Shown: in pieces, positions 16,149 to 24,994 of the stretch | How positions within the stretch are numbered: the first letter of the stretch is position 1 | How the letters are laid out: every line of letters starts with the position of its first letter | Source of the DNA: SIRX01 sp965213905 | GTDB lineage: Bacteria; Actinomycetota; Rubrobacteria; Rubrobacterales; Rubrobacteraceae | Direction: 5' to 3' | DNA length: 64,000 bases | Assembly: GCA_965213905.1 (NCBI GenBank) | Contig: OZ243922.1 | Coordinates: forward strand, 310,001 to 374,000 | Translations under genes and position numbers: made by a program | The notes under the pieces: model-generated | What the model was told of the DNA's origin: nothing | Seen by the model: only the letters and a program-made list of their open reading frames with translations | The model's database searches: none

Positions 16149-17315
16149 TTGAAGAACTCGGACGGCGGCTTAGGAACGAGGTTCAACGTGGCTTCTCCCG
16201 AGGAGATCCGGGGCGCCGAAGTCGCCGACGTCTACTTCCACCGCACGATGGAAGTTCTCAAAGCCCGCGGCCGCGAAAACACGCCGGTCCACGCGGAGAT
16301 CACCTACAAATCTTCCGATCCGGCCGAGTGGTTCGTGGTGGCCGGCCTCGACGAGGTGGCGCACCTCTTAGAAGGCGTGGACGTGAAGGTCCAAGCCGTC
16401 AGGGAAGGCACCATCTGCCACCCCTACGAGCCGGTCGTTACGCTCACCGGCCCCTACTCCGCCTTCGCCGAGCACGAGACGGCCATCTTAGGGTTTCTCT
16501 GCCAGGCCTCCGGCGTGGCGACCGGCGCCGCCCGTTGCCGCCTGGCCGCCGGAGAAAAGACGCTGGTCTCTTTCGGGGCGCGAAGGATGCACCCTTCGAT
16601 CACCCCGATGATAGAGCGTTCCGCGTACCTCGGCGGCTGTGACAGCGTCGCGGTCGAACTCGCCGCCCGCAGGTTCGGCATACCGGCCGCCGGGACCGTC
16701 CCCCACGCCCTGGCGCTCGTGCTCGGCTCCACGAAGGAAGCTACCGAAGCATTCGACGAAATCGTTGACCCGGGAGTTCCCCGAACCATACTCATAGACA
16801 CCTTCGACGACGAAAAATTCGGGGCCCTGATCGCCGCCGGCGCGATCCCGAACTCGATCTTCGCCGTTCGCCTGGACACCCCCGGCACCCGGCGCGGAGA
16901 CTTCAAAGGCATCATGGAAGAAGTCCGCTGGGAACTGGACCGCGCGGGCTACCCCCACGTCAAGATTTTCGGCTCCGGCGGGCTCGGCGTCGAAGACATA
17001 CTAGAACTGAACTCCATCTGTGACGCCTACGGCGTCGGCGGGTCCATCGCCGCAGCGCCCATGATCGACTACTCGCTCGACATCGTCGAAGTGGAAGGCG
17101 TGCCCCGCGCCAAACGCGGCAAACAAAGCGGGCGCAAGCACTTCCTGGAACTCGAAGACGGCTCCCGCAAGGTCCTGCCCGCAGGGGCCGAAACACCCGA
17201 CGGGGCCCACAACTTGCTGAGCCCCCTGAAAAACGCCTACGATCCCCCCCCGGAAGTCATAGACCTTCGGGAGTACGTCTTGTCCCAGCTAGAGACAGGC
17301 CGTTTCGCCCTCTAG
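16149..17315 (+). CDS. pncB: Nicotinate phosphoribosyltransferase
   Basis: It joins nicotinate to PRPP to give nicotinate mononucleotide in NAD salvage. The 388-aa protein has 'DVYFHRTMEVLK' near the start and the active-site region 'SFGARRMHPSITPMIERSAYLGGCDS' with the family's catalytic His. It then has 'AAGTVPHALAL', 'DTFDDEK', 'AVRLDTPGTRRGDF' and the phosphate loop 'IFGSGGLGVEDI'. TTG at 16149 was chosen because the family-like sequence starts there and GGAAAGGGC precedes it. It is divergent from ggt. Confidence 0.94.
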   Translation: MKNSDGGLGTRFNVASPEEIRGAEVADVYFHRTMEVLKARGRENTPVHAEITYKSSDPAEWFVVAGLDEVAHLLEGVDVKVQAVREGTICHPYEPVVTLTGPYSAFAEHETAILGFLCQASGVATGAARCRLAAGEKTLVSFGARRMHPSITPMIERSAYLGGCDSVAVELAARRFGIPAAGTVPHALALVLGSTKEATEAFDEIVDPGVPRTILIDTFDDEKFGALIAAGAIPNSIFAVRLDTPGTRRGDFKGIMEEVRWELDRAGYPHVKIFGSGGLGVEDILELNSICDAYGVGGSIAAAPMIDYSLDIVEVEGVPRAKRGKQSGRKHFLELEDGSRKVLPAGAETPDGAHNLLSPLKNAYDPPPEVIDLREYVLSQLETGRFAL

Positions 17316-17325
17316 ATAGGGCTTC

Positions 17326-17457
17326 TCAATCTTCCCCGCGCAATCCCGTGGTCAAAAAGACAGCTACCAGGGCGCCCGTGTAGAACGCGGCGGCGAGTTT
17401 GGGACTCCTGAAGACCTTCTCCGTGCCCCGCGTTACGCTATCTAGCAGATCTTTCAT
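17326..17457 (-). CDS. 43-residue single-helix membrane protein
   Basis: An ATG at 17455-17457 with GAGGAG 8 nt upstream opens a 43-codon frame ending TGA 17326. The product begins MKDLLDSVTRGTEKVF and then has one hydrophobic helix (LAAAFYTGALVAVFLTT) and a short charged tail. The good ribosome site and single helix suggest a real micro-membrane protein. No homologue recognised. It lies between pncB (convergent) and the XRE-cupin gene (same strand). Confidence 0.6.
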   Translation of the reverse strand: MKDLLDSVTRGTEKVFRSPKLAAAFYTGALVAVFLTTGLRGED

Positions 17458-17550
17458 AAACACGCTCCTCGATTTCAGCCCCCTATCCGGCCAACCAATA
17501 TTGCCTCTTTGAAAAACGTCTGACTGTCATCGGGAATACGGCCTCCGGGA

Positions 17551-18159
17551 TTACACGTTGCCGGAAGCAATGATGAGGTAGTAGCTGGCTTCTCCCGCGC
17601 CCGCGTTATCGAAACGGTGGGCAACGTCGGCCTCGAAGTAGAGGGCGTCTCCTTTTTCGAGCAGGTATTCCTCGCCGTCCAGCATCGCGGCAATCTTTCC
17701 CTCTTCGACCACCAGGTACTCTTCGACGCCTTTTCTGTGGGGCGGAAACTCACCGGAAGTCGAGCCCTCGGGGATTACGTTTCTTATAAACTCCACCCCG
17801 CGCCGGCTGAAGGTCGGAGAAAGTAATTGCCGCTCGAACCCGGTTTCCGGGTCCCGCATGACCATCCGGCGGTCGCGGGGCACGACTACGGCCTCCCGGT
17901 GCCGCTCTACCCCGGCGAGCTGCGAGAGCGTCACCCCCAACCCTTCTGCTATGCGGGCCGTCACCACGAGGGTGGGGTTCTTCTCTCCCCGCTCTATCTT
18001 GGAGATCATGGCGCGACTCACCCCCGAAGCCTCGGCCAGTCCGTTCAGCGTCATCCTTTTCGCCCGGCGCAACTCTTTTACCCGCAGCCCCAACTTCTCG
18101 GAGGATACCTCCTCCACCACCGTCGGGGCCGCTCTTGTTTCCAGATCGCTCAAGTGCAA
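17551..18159 (-). CDS. XRE-family transcriptional regulator with C-terminal cupin
   Basis: The 202-aa protein has a helix-turn-helix at about 27-80 ('RVKELRRAKRMTLNGLAEASGVSRAMISKIERGEKNPTL' region) and a cupin-2 sensor domain at about 125-195 ('HRKGVEEYLVVEEGK' with metal-type His/Glu, 'KGDALYFEADVAHRF'). Such regulators bind a small ligand and control adjacent metabolic or transport genes. Its start (TTG 18159, no Shine-Dalgarno) is 14 bp from the start of the divergent lactate permease, which is therefore the probable target. A later GTG start is possible. Confidence 0.9.
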   Translation of the reverse strand: MHLSDLETRAAPTVVEEVSSEKLGLRVKELRRAKRMTLNGLAEASGVSRAMISKIERGEKNPTLVVTARIAEGLGVTLSQLAGVERHREAVVVPRDRRMVMRDPETGFERQLLSPTFSRRGVEFIRNVIPEGSTSGEFPPHRKGVEEYLVVEEGKIAAMLDGEEYLLEKGDALYFEADVAHRFDNAGAGEASYYLIIASGNV

Positions 18160-18173
18160 GAATTTATTCTATC

Positions 18174-19586
18174 ATGGTAGACGTATTGGATTATTTGGTT
18201 GCGGGGGCGCCGTTTGTTGTGGCGGGCGTGGCGTTGCTCGGCTTGGGGGCTTCGGCGTTTCGGGCGGGGGTCGCCACGCTTTTTGCGGCGCTTGGGGGGG
18301 CTTTGCTTTGGCCGGGGTTGGCGGCGGACGGTCTTTTCGGGGCTGCTCTGGAGGGCGTGGGGACTTCGGCCCGGGTGCTGTACGTGTTGTTTGGGGGGTT
18401 GTTGCTGTTCAACTTGCTTTCGGCGGGTGGCGCCGTAGGGCGGGTATCGAGGTTTTTGGGAAGGTTGGAGCCGGAAAAAGAGGCGTTGGCGCTGGTGGTG
18501 GTGATCGGGGCGGCGCCTTTCTTCGAGTCCGTCACGGGCTTTGGGGTCGCGGTCGTGATCAGTGCCCCCGTCCTGCTCGCCGCCGGCTTTTCGCCGCTGA
18601 AGGCGGCGGTGCTCGCCAGTTGGGGCCAGTGCGCCGTGCCCTGGGGCGCTTTGGGCGTCGGGACGGTGATCGGCGCAGATTTGGCCGGCACGGACTTTGG
18701 CGAACTTTCTGATGCGAGCGCGCTCCTCAACCTTCCCCTCTTCCTTGTTTACGGCGTCGCGGCCGTGGCCCTCGCGGGGGGTTTAGAGGGCGTCCGCCGG
18801 CGCGGCCCGGAGGCTTTACTCCTCGGGGCGGTAGCGGGTTTGGGGACGCTGCTCGGAAGCGTGTACCTCATCCCCGAGCTCTCGGGGGCGGTCGGGGGGC
18901 TCTGCGCGACGGCGCTGTTCCTGGCGATCCGGCGGCGAAGGGTTGCCGGCCTCGACCTTCCGCTACGTTCGCTGGCGCCATACGCGGTTCTTTTGGCGCT
19001 GCTCGTCCTGGCAAACGGCTTGGTGTGGTTACGGACCCTGCTCGAAGATTTGGGGAGTGCTTTTACAGGGCCGGGCCTGCCGTTATTGCTTTCGGGCGCG
19101 TTCGCGGCAGTTTTGTTCGGGTTGCATTCGGACTCGGTGGTCCCGGCGATTCGAAACACCGCGAAGCAGTGGTTGCCAACGGCCGGGGCCATTCTTACCT
19201 TCGTTATCGCCGGGCAGATGGTGGCTAGCTCAGACGCGGCGTCCGTTCTAGCTTCGGCGTCCACCGCTTTCGGCGGCTTATATCCGGTTGCGGCGGCGGC
19301 CATAGGGTTTTTCGGCGGGGCGCTCGCCGGCTCCAACGCGGCCTCCAACGCGCTGTTCATGCCGCTCCAGATCGAGGCGGCCCGGAGCCTAGGAACGCCG
19401 GAGGTCTTGGTGGCGGCGATCCAGAACGTCGCCGGCAGCCACGCGAGTATGCTGGCCCCGCAGCGGGTGATCCTGGCCGCCACCGCAACCGGTTTGATCG
19501 GCCGGGAAGGCGACATTATCCGGGCGGCTTCTGCGCCGGTCCTCGTCTCACTCGTTTTGTTGGGGCTTATCGGGATCGCGCTCTAA
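18174..19586 (+). CDS. L-lactate/glycolate permease (LctP family)
   Basis: The product is 470 aa with about 12 hydrophobic helices and LctP signatures 'APFFESVTGFGVAVVIS', 'ASWGQCAVPWGALGVGT', 'GGALAGSNAASNALF' and 'QNVAGSHASMLAPQRVILAATATGL'. It probably imports lactate with protons. ATG 18174 was chosen over the longer frame from 18135 because the latter would lie inside the divergent regulator. There is no ribosome binding site before it, so a leaderless mRNA is possible. Regulated, by inference, by the divergent XRE-cupin protein. Confidence 0.92.
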   Translation: MVDVLDYLVAGAPFVVAGVALLGLGASAFRAGVATLFAALGGALLWPGLAADGLFGAALEGVGTSARVLYVLFGGLLLFNLLSAGGAVGRVSRFLGRLEPEKEALALVVVIGAAPFFESVTGFGVAVVISAPVLLAAGFSPLKAAVLASWGQCAVPWGALGVGTVIGADLAGTDFGELSDASALLNLPLFLVYGVAAVALAGGLEGVRRRGPEALLLGAVAGLGTLLGSVYLIPELSGAVGGLCATALFLAIRRRRVAGLDLPLRSLAPYAVLLALLVLANGLVWLRTLLEDLGSAFTGPGLPLLLSGAFAAVLFGLHSDSVVPAIRNTAKQWLPTAGAILTFVIAGQMVASSDAASVLASASTAFGGLYPVAAAAIGFFGGALAGSNAASNALFMPLQIEAARSLGTPEVLVAAIQNVAGSHASMLAPQRVILAATATGLIGREGDIIRAASAPVLVSLVLLGLIGIAL

Positions 19587-19602
19587 GTTCGTTCCTCTGC
19601 GT

Positions 19603-20610
19603 TCAATACAGCGTCCTCAAGCCACGCACGTCGCCCTGGCCCAACGAACGGGCCGAAGTGTCGCAGTAACCGTTGCTGGGGGCGGTGCTCATGGTGAGGT
19701 TTCCGCTAGTTGTCTCTGAGACGTGTTCCAGGCCGAAAGCGTGGCCGAACTCGTGTGTCGCCACGGCCCGAAGATCCACCTTCTGACCCTTACAGCCTTT
19801 GCGCCGGGCGAACCAGGATTTCTTCGCGTTGATCTTTATGTCGGAAGCCTTGAGACGGTCGTAGGGCGCGTCGAAGTAATAAGAGGTGCAAGCCATTGCC
19901 AAGTAATTAACGGGAAGCCCACCGAACGACACGACGTTTCTCGCGTCCAGCCCGCTTTTGCAGTGCGCGTTTTTATCTATCTGGGCCTTTGAGGAAGTTT
20001 TGCCCAAGAAACTCTGCTTTGCGTTTACAAAGTCTCTCATCCCGCAGTCGTTTTTGGAACGTGGTATGGTCCTGGCAGCCCGCACCAGTTCGCGCTGGGC
20101 GGCTTTTCTGTTCAGGTTGCGCGGCGTCGTGAACCTACCGAGGCTCCAGTCGAACCGGCTCATAGCCTTCCATCCGTGGAGGTTGTAGGCTCTGTCCCTG
20201 CAAGCCCGCGGTCCGCCTTGCGCCTCGAAGAGGACTTCTTCGCCGGGAGTGTTCGTTTGCTCCTCCGACTCATTTCCCACGTCCTGAAGCTCCACGGTTC
20301 CATCTTTGCGGTGCTCTACCGAAAGTTCTTGGGCTCCTTCCGTGATGCTTACGTTAACGGCGACACCTTGGCCTACGGGCGGTATCTCCGTGCCGGCTGC
20401 GCCGTCTTTTATAACCTTATCTTCGATGGGGCATTCGGATAGGTCGAAGCTCCCGGGCAGGTCCCCGGCTTCGACCTCTTTGCTCCCGGTTTCACAACCT
20501 GGGTCCGCATCCGCGACCGCCGCCCGCGCGGAAGCGCCGCCCAGGGTAGTGGTTCCCAACAAAAAGACAGAGAACATCAAAGCTAAAGGTATTGCTACGA
20601 TGTGGCGCAT
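19603..20610 (-). CDS. Secreted zinc metalloprotease of the metzincin (matrixin-like) type
   Basis: The 335-aa protein begins with a signal peptide (residues 1-30, 'LMFSVFLLG...ASARA'). A Cys-containing variable region follows, and the C-terminal third carries the zinc motif HEFGHAFGLEH at 286-296 (H286, E287, H290, H296) and a Met-turn at M307 ('LTMS'). Eight or more cysteines after the signal fit an extracellular, disulfide-bonded enzyme. ATG at 20610 is directly preceded by GAGGGGGG. It converges on lctP with a 16-nt gap. Substrate unknown; the N-terminal half could be a propeptide. Confidence 0.88.
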   Translation of the reverse strand: MRHIVAIPLALMFSVFLLGTTTLGGASARAAVADADPGCETGSKEVEAGDLPGSFDLSECPIEDKVIKDGAAGTEIPPVGQGVAVNVSITEGAQELSVEHRKDGTVELQDVGNESEEQTNTPGEEVLFEAQGGPRACRDRAYNLHGWKAMSRFDWSLGRFTTPRNLNRKAAQRELVRAARTIPRSKNDCGMRDFVNAKQSFLGKTSSKAQIDKNAHCKSGLDARNVVSFGGLPVNYLAMACTSYYFDAPYDRLKASDIKINAKKSWFARRKGCKGQKVDLRAVATHEFGHAFGLEHVSETTSGNLTMSTAPSNGYCDTSARSLGQGDVRGLRTLY

Positions 20611-20711
20611 CCCCCCTCAAACTTTCTCTCTAAAATCTTACGCGGCCTGTATCTTAGGTTGTCGGACCAAAAACAGAAGTCTTTAGTTTCCCGCGTGGGA
20701 TGAGTTTTCCG

Positions 20712-21530
20712 CTACCGGGCGTACGTGTCGGGACGACGGTTTGCGAGCGCGGGGAAATCGGAGCGGAAACGTTCGAGGTAATCCAGGTCGAGGTCCGCCA
20801 GGGCGTATCCGTCGCCTTCGGGGCATCGCGAAATAACCGTGCCCCACGGGTCCAGGATCATGCTCCGGCCGTAAGTCCACCGTCCGTCGGCCTTCTGCCC
20901 CCACTGGGCCGGCGCCAGTACGAACGCCTGGTTCTCGATGGCCCGGGCACGGAGCAGGACTTCCCAGTGGGCTTCGCCGGTCTTGTACGTGAAGGCGGCC
21001 GGAACGGCCAACACCTCCGCACCCCGGAGCGCCAGGTTGCGATACAGCTCCGGAAAGCGGACGTCGTAGCAGATCGAGAACCCAAGCGTCGTAAAGCCTG
21101 CTTTCGCCGTGACGATTTCCTCGCCCGGCGCTATGGTGGCGCTTTCCAGGTATTCGCGGTCGGGGGCTTTTACGTCGAAGAGGTGAATCTTGCGGTACGC
21201 GGCGGCCAATCTACCGTCCGGCGTAAAAAAGGTCGAAGTGTTGTACATCTTCTCCGGGCCGGCATTCTCTAGAATAGAGCCGCCGAGCAAGTACACCCCC
21301 AACTCCTGCGCCAACCCCGACAGGAAGTCAGTTGTCGGGCCGGGTACAGGCTCGGCGTTCTCTTTGTAGACTTTATCCAGGCCGTGACAGCTCCAGAGTT
21401 CCGGCAGGGCGACTAGCTTCGCGCTCGAAGATACGGCTTCCCGGATCAGGGTTTCCGCAACCTCTTTGTTCTCCACCTTGTCCGGTGTGGAGGACATTTG
21501 TACGGCCGCTACCGACAGCCTTTCAGCCAC
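20712..21530 (-). CDS. Carbon-nitrogen hydrolase (Nit1/Nit2-type amidase)
   Basis: The 272-aa nitrilase-superfamily enzyme has the complete Glu-Lys-Cys triad: E44 ('LPELW'), K114 ('YRKIHLFD') and C154 ('SICYDVRFPE'). The motif set and length are those of the Nit1/omega-amidase branch, which hydrolyses deaminated glutathione or alpha-keto acid amides. The precise substrate is not readable from sequence. It stands alone, transcribed away from the next plus-strand gene. Confidence 0.92.
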   Translation of the reverse strand: MAERLSVAAVQMSSTPDKVENKEVAETLIREAVSSSAKLVALPELWSCHGLDKVYKENAEPVPGPTTDFLSGLAQELGVYLLGGSILENAGPEKMYNTSTFFTPDGRLAAAYRKIHLFDVKAPDREYLESATIAPGEEIVTAKAGFTTLGFSICYDVRFPELYRNLALRGAEVLAVPAAFTYKTGEAHWEVLLRARAIENQAFVLAPAQWGQKADGRWTYGRSMILDPWGTVISRCPEGDGYALADLDLDYLERFRSDFPALANRRPDTYAR

Positions 21531-21685
21531 TTAACGTCAAACCTTCCTCGACATCTTTCAACTACGCGCAAGCCTCCACTCGTTCGTGCTTTCGGTGGCG
21601 ACACTCGCCTCTCGGTGGATGATACCTTACAGCAACGGGGGTACCCTTTACTCACATCCAGGTGAGGATCGAAAGGAGAAAGGGT

Positions 21686-22150
21686 TTGCGGGTAGTCGCA
21701 GCACTTGTAGGGGCGGCCGGGGCGATATTCGGGATCTTGGTAAGCGGTATGGGTATTGCGTTAGTCGTCAGCATGATGCTTTCCGTCGGTGACTTCACCA
21801 TTTTGCCCGTGGATCTAGCGATGCTCGGCTCTGAGGCAGTTATGATGCTTTTTTATGCGGTAGGCCTGATGGGGGCCGGGTTATTGGTGGCCCGTGGGGG
21901 CCGCGAGGGAATTTATCTGATGTTGGCCGCCGCCGTCGTGATAGCCGTTGTCAAGGCCGTTCAGCCTTTTCTGGTTAGCGTGATCGGCTCCATAGGAGTA
22001 CCCGAACGTTTCACCGCAGAACCTAGCCCTTTTGGTGCAGGGCTATCCATACCTGCTTTACTCCCCGCGATAGCCTTGCTACTCGCCGTTACTCCCCGCG
22101 ATAGCCTTGCTACTCGCCGCCGCACTAGGCGTTTACGAGATCAGGGCTAG
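21686..22150 (+). CDS. Multi-pass membrane protein with C-terminus altered by a 31-bp duplication
   Basis: The product is about 154 aa with four hydrophobic segments. TTG 21686 is preferred over GTG 21662 because GAAAGGAGAAAGGG lies just before it. The last helix reads LLPAIALLL and is then cut by an exact 31-bp tandem repeat (22058-22119), which pushes translation into an Arg-rich tail (RRRTRRLRDQG) ending at 22150. With one repeat copy the frame would instead read LLPAIALLLAAALGVYEIRARRVRT and stop at TAA 22164-22166, a normal helix plus basic end. No family recognised. Confidence 0.65.
   Translation: MRVVAALVGAAGAIFGILVSGMGIALVVSMMLSVGDFTILPVDLAMLGSEAVMMLFYAVGLMGAGLLVARGGREGIYLMLAAAVVIAVVKAVQPFLVSVIGSIGVPERFTAEPSPFGAGLSIPALLPAIALLLAVTPRDSLATRRRTRRLRDQG
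22058..22119 (+). repeat. Exact 31-bp tandem duplication
   Basis: The 31-nt unit starting TTACTCCCCGCG occurs at 22058-22088 and again, without mismatch or spacer, at 22089-22119. Because 31 is not a multiple of three, it shifts the reading frame of the host membrane-protein gene. The lack of any divergence between copies suggests a recent event, or an assembly artefact. Confidence 0.95.
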
Positions 22151-22181
22151 ACGAGTTCGAACGTAAGGCACGTCGCAACAG

Positions 22182-22212
22182 GAAGTTAGTCAGCTACTTT
22201 TCAACTAACTTC
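22182..22212. terminator. Hairpin between converging genes
   Basis: GAAGTTAGT (22182-22190) pairs with ACTAACTTC (22204-22212) around a 13-nt loop. It overlaps the last codons of the formimidoyltransferase gene and lies just after the end of the membrane-protein gene, so it may stop transcription in both directions. T-rich flanks are short. Confidence 0.45.
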
Positions 22213-23101
22213 TTCTCCACAAACCGAATTCTAAAACTTGCTCTTTTTTTAGCCCCTGCAGCGCCAGATGGTGACGGGCGGTTTGCAACAGGGCTTCCAG
22301 CGGCAGGAGACCGACCAACTCCGTGGATTCTACCGAGGCTCCGCGAGCGGCGGCTTCGCGGCGAACCGCTTCCAGAGCGTCCGGTAGGGAGGTCTTTTCT
22401 AGGTCCGTCAGGTTCATGGAGACCTGGGCTCTTCCGGCCACTTCAAGCCCGAGGGCTTTGAGACCTGGTAACCCGCCGTCGCGTTCACGGATTTTGCGGG
22501 CGATCCGACGGGCGATCTCCACCTCTTTGGTGTCCAGGTAGGCGTTGAAAGCGATCAGGAACGGACGCGCGCCCACCGCGACGGCCCCGAGCTTTTCGGA
22601 TAGTTTCGCGGGCCCGTAATCCGGGCTCCAACTCGGGTCCGAAATGCGGTCGGTGATCCCCTCGTAGCCACCGCGCCGTACGTCCGCCAGGTTGCGGCGG
22701 TGCGGGGCGGTGGCGGCGGCTTCGTAGAGGTAGACGGCGAAGCCTAGAGCCCCGAGCCTCTCTCCCGCCTCGCGGGCGAGCCGGGCGGCGTCTTCGGGCG
22801 TCGCGCCTTCTAGCGGCACGAAGGGGAGTACGTCTAGAGAGCCCATCCGGGGGTGTACGCCTTTCTGGGTGGAAAGGTCTATTTCAGAGGCGCAGGTCCG
22901 GGCGAGGGTTACGGCGGCTGCCAGTATCGGTTCTTTTTTTCCCACCATCGTAAGGACGCTGCGGTTGTGATCGGGGTCGGTGTGGAGGTCGAGCACGCGC
23001 ACGCCGGGCGTGGCGCGCACGGCCCCTACGATGCGGGAGATTTTTGCCTCGTCCCGGCCTTCGCTTATGTTCGGAACGGCCTCGAAGAGCGGTGTGACCA
23101 A
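22205..23101 (-). CDS. ftcD: Glutamate formimidoyltransferase
   Basis: It transfers the formimino group of formiminoglutamate to tetrahydrofolate in histidine breakdown. The 298-aa product carries 'EAVPNISEGRD', 'DLHTDPDHNRSVLTMVG', 'KGVHPRMGSLDVLPFVP', 'DYGPAKLSEKLGAVAVGARPFLIAFNAYL' and 'QVSMNLTD', all diagnostic. There is no cyclodeaminase domain, so it is the single-domain bacterial form. TTG 23101 directly follows the TAA of the upstream GH15 gene, so translation is coupled. No other hut genes are nearby. Confidence 0.95.
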   Translation of the reverse strand: MVTPLFEAVPNISEGRDEAKISRIVGAVRATPGVRVLDLHTDPDHNRSVLTMVGKKEPILAAAVTLARTCASEIDLSTQKGVHPRMGSLDVLPFVPLEGATPEDAARLAREAGERLGALGFAVYLYEAAATAPHRRNLADVRRGGYEGITDRISDPSWSPDYGPAKLSEKLGAVAVGARPFLIAFNAYLDTKEVEIARRIARKIRERDGGLPGLKALGLEVAGRAQVSMNLTDLEKTSLPDALEAVRREAAARGASVESTELVGLLPLEALLQTARHHLALQGLKKEQVLEFGLWRRS

Positions 23102-24895
23102 TTAGCTGGAGCCCAGAGCCCGGTCGAGGTGTATGGCGGCGCTTATGAGTGAGAGGTGGGTAAAAGCCTGGGGGAAGTTGCCCAGGGCTTCGCCGCTGCG
23201 CCCGATCTCCTCGGCGTACAACCCCAGATGGTTCGCGTAAGAGAACATCTTTTCCAGGGCGAGCCGGGCCTCTTCCACGCGGCCGGCTTTGGCGAGGCAT
23301 TCGACGTACCAGAACGAGCAGAGGCTGAAGCTTCCTTCGGACCCGCTGAGCCCGTCGGAGGCCGCGTCCTCGACGTTGTAGCGGTCCACGAGGGTGTCGT
23401 AGGTTAGCTCCTCCTGGATACGGTCGAGGGTGGAGATCCAACGCGGGTCCGTGGGCCCCACGAACTTTACCAACGGCATCATCAAGAGCGAGGCGTCTAA
23501 GGATTTGGAGCCGTAGTGCTGCACGAAGCTCTCTTTCTCGGGGTTCCATCCCTGCTCCATGATGTCCTCGTATATCTTGTCGCGCTCGCGGATCCAACCG
23601 CCGTCCCCGGCCGGTAGCCCGCGCTGGCGGGAGATGCGTACCGCGCGCTCTAACGCGACCCAGGCCATCACCTTCGAGGATACGAAGTGCTGCCGGCCGC
23701 CGCGCACCTCCCACATCCCCTCGTCCGGCTGCTGCCAGTTGTCGGCGACCCAGTCCATTATCCGGCGGATATTGTGCCAGAGGTCGTAGTCCAGCGGGGC
23801 CCCGAGCTTGTTGTAGAGGTAGGCCGCGTCCATGACGGCCCCGTAGATGTCGAGCTGTAGCTGGCCGTAGGCGTCGTTGCCCAGCCTCACCGGCCTGGAA
23901 CCCCGGTAGCCCGAGAGGTGGCCCAACTCTTCTTCCTGAATTCTCACCTGGCCGTCGAGCCCGTAGAGCGGCTGCAGGGAGCCGTCGGCCTCCTGGCAGC
24001 GCTTGGTGAGCCAGTCCATAAACTTTCCGGCTTCCTCGTCAAAGCCTATGGCTATCAGGGCGTAGAGCGCGAAGGCCGCGTCCCGGAGCCAGGTGTAGCG
24101 GTAGTCCCAGTTTCGTTCGCCCCCGATGCTCTCCGGCAGCCCCATCGTCGGGGCCGCGACCAGGGCGCCCGTGGGATCGTAGACCATGAGCTTCAGCGCC
24201 AAAGCCGAGCGCCTTACGGCCTCGCGCCACTGCCCCTGGTAGGTACACTGGGACATCCAATTGCGCCAGTAGTCTATGGTGTTCTGGAGCAGTTCGTGGA
24301 AGCTACCCTCCGAGAGGACTTCTTGGGGTCCTTCTCCGGGTTCGATCTTCGACAACACGAAAGTTGCGGTCTCGCCTTCTTTCAAGGTAAACCGGGCCCG
24401 CGTGCCCTCCCCTGGTCCTTTCTTTAGCGACACTTCGGTCGAGAGCCCGACGCAGGTATCGTTTGAGGAGAAGACCGCCCCCTTTTTGCCGACGTTCACG
24501 GAGTGCTCTTGGCGGGCGTAGTCAAAGGCGGGCTTGCACTCCACGTCGAAGGTCATCTCGCCCCGGATCACGCGCACGTTCCGTACCAGCCGGTGGCGCT
24601 CGACGGGCACAGAGGATATGGGCATGAAGTCCAGCGTCTCCGCCATGCCGTCGGATGCTAAAAACCGCGTAAGCAACACGTTCGTATCCGGCAGATACAA
24701 CTGCTGGCTGTGGAGGTACTCCACCGGGTGTAGGCTGAAGTGCCCTCCTTTTTCGTCGTCCAGTATGGAACAGAAGATACTCGGGGAGTCGAAGGCCGGG
24801 ATACAAAGCCAGTCTATGGTGCCGTCGGTGCCGACCAGCGCCGCCGTGTGTAAGTTTCCTATAACCCCGTGGTCTTCTATAGGGAGATACCCCAA
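23102..24895 (-). CDS. Glycoside hydrolase family 15 protein (glucoamylase/trehalase type)
   Basis: The 597-aa protein has an N-terminal beta domain ('YLPIEDHGVIGNLHTAALVGTDGTIDWLCIPAFDSPSIF' region) and a C-terminal (alpha/alpha)6 barrel. It has the GH15 catalytic-acid region 'GERNWDYRYTWLRDAAF' and the catalytic-base region 'YAEEIGRSGEALGNFPQAFTHLSLI'. Homologues of this architecture include actinobacterial trehalases and glucan glucohydrolases; sequence alone does not tell which. It probably acts in the cytoplasm (no signal). TTG 24895 sits behind GAGGAGG and is followed by ftcD with no gap. Confidence 0.93.
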   Translation of the reverse strand: MGYLPIEDHGVIGNLHTAALVGTDGTIDWLCIPAFDSPSIFCSILDDEKGGHFSLHPVEYLHSQQLYLPDTNVLLTRFLASDGMAETLDFMPISSVPVERHRLVRNVRVIRGEMTFDVECKPAFDYARQEHSVNVGKKGAVFSSNDTCVGLSTEVSLKKGPGEGTRARFTLKEGETATFVLSKIEPGEGPQEVLSEGSFHELLQNTIDYWRNWMSQCTYQGQWREAVRRSALALKLMVYDPTGALVAAPTMGLPESIGGERNWDYRYTWLRDAAFALYALIAIGFDEEAGKFMDWLTKRCQEADGSLQPLYGLDGQVRIQEEELGHLSGYRGSRPVRLGNDAYGQLQLDIYGAVMDAAYLYNKLGAPLDYDLWHNIRRIMDWVADNWQQPDEGMWEVRGGRQHFVSSKVMAWVALERAVRISRQRGLPAGDGGWIRERDKIYEDIMEQGWNPEKESFVQHYGSKSLDASLLMMPLVKFVGPTDPRWISTLDRIQEELTYDTLVDRYNVEDAASDGLSGSEGSFSLCSFWYVECLAKAGRVEEARLALEKMFSYANHLGLYAEEIGRSGEALGNFPQAFTHLSLISAAIHLDRALGSS

Positions 24896-24994
24896 TGCTC
24901 CTCCTCACAACTCCGAATGCCGGATACGTATAGTTTCTCGGCCTATTTTGCACCTGTTGGCGTACCGGGGCAAAATTCTATCCCGAAACCCGGC

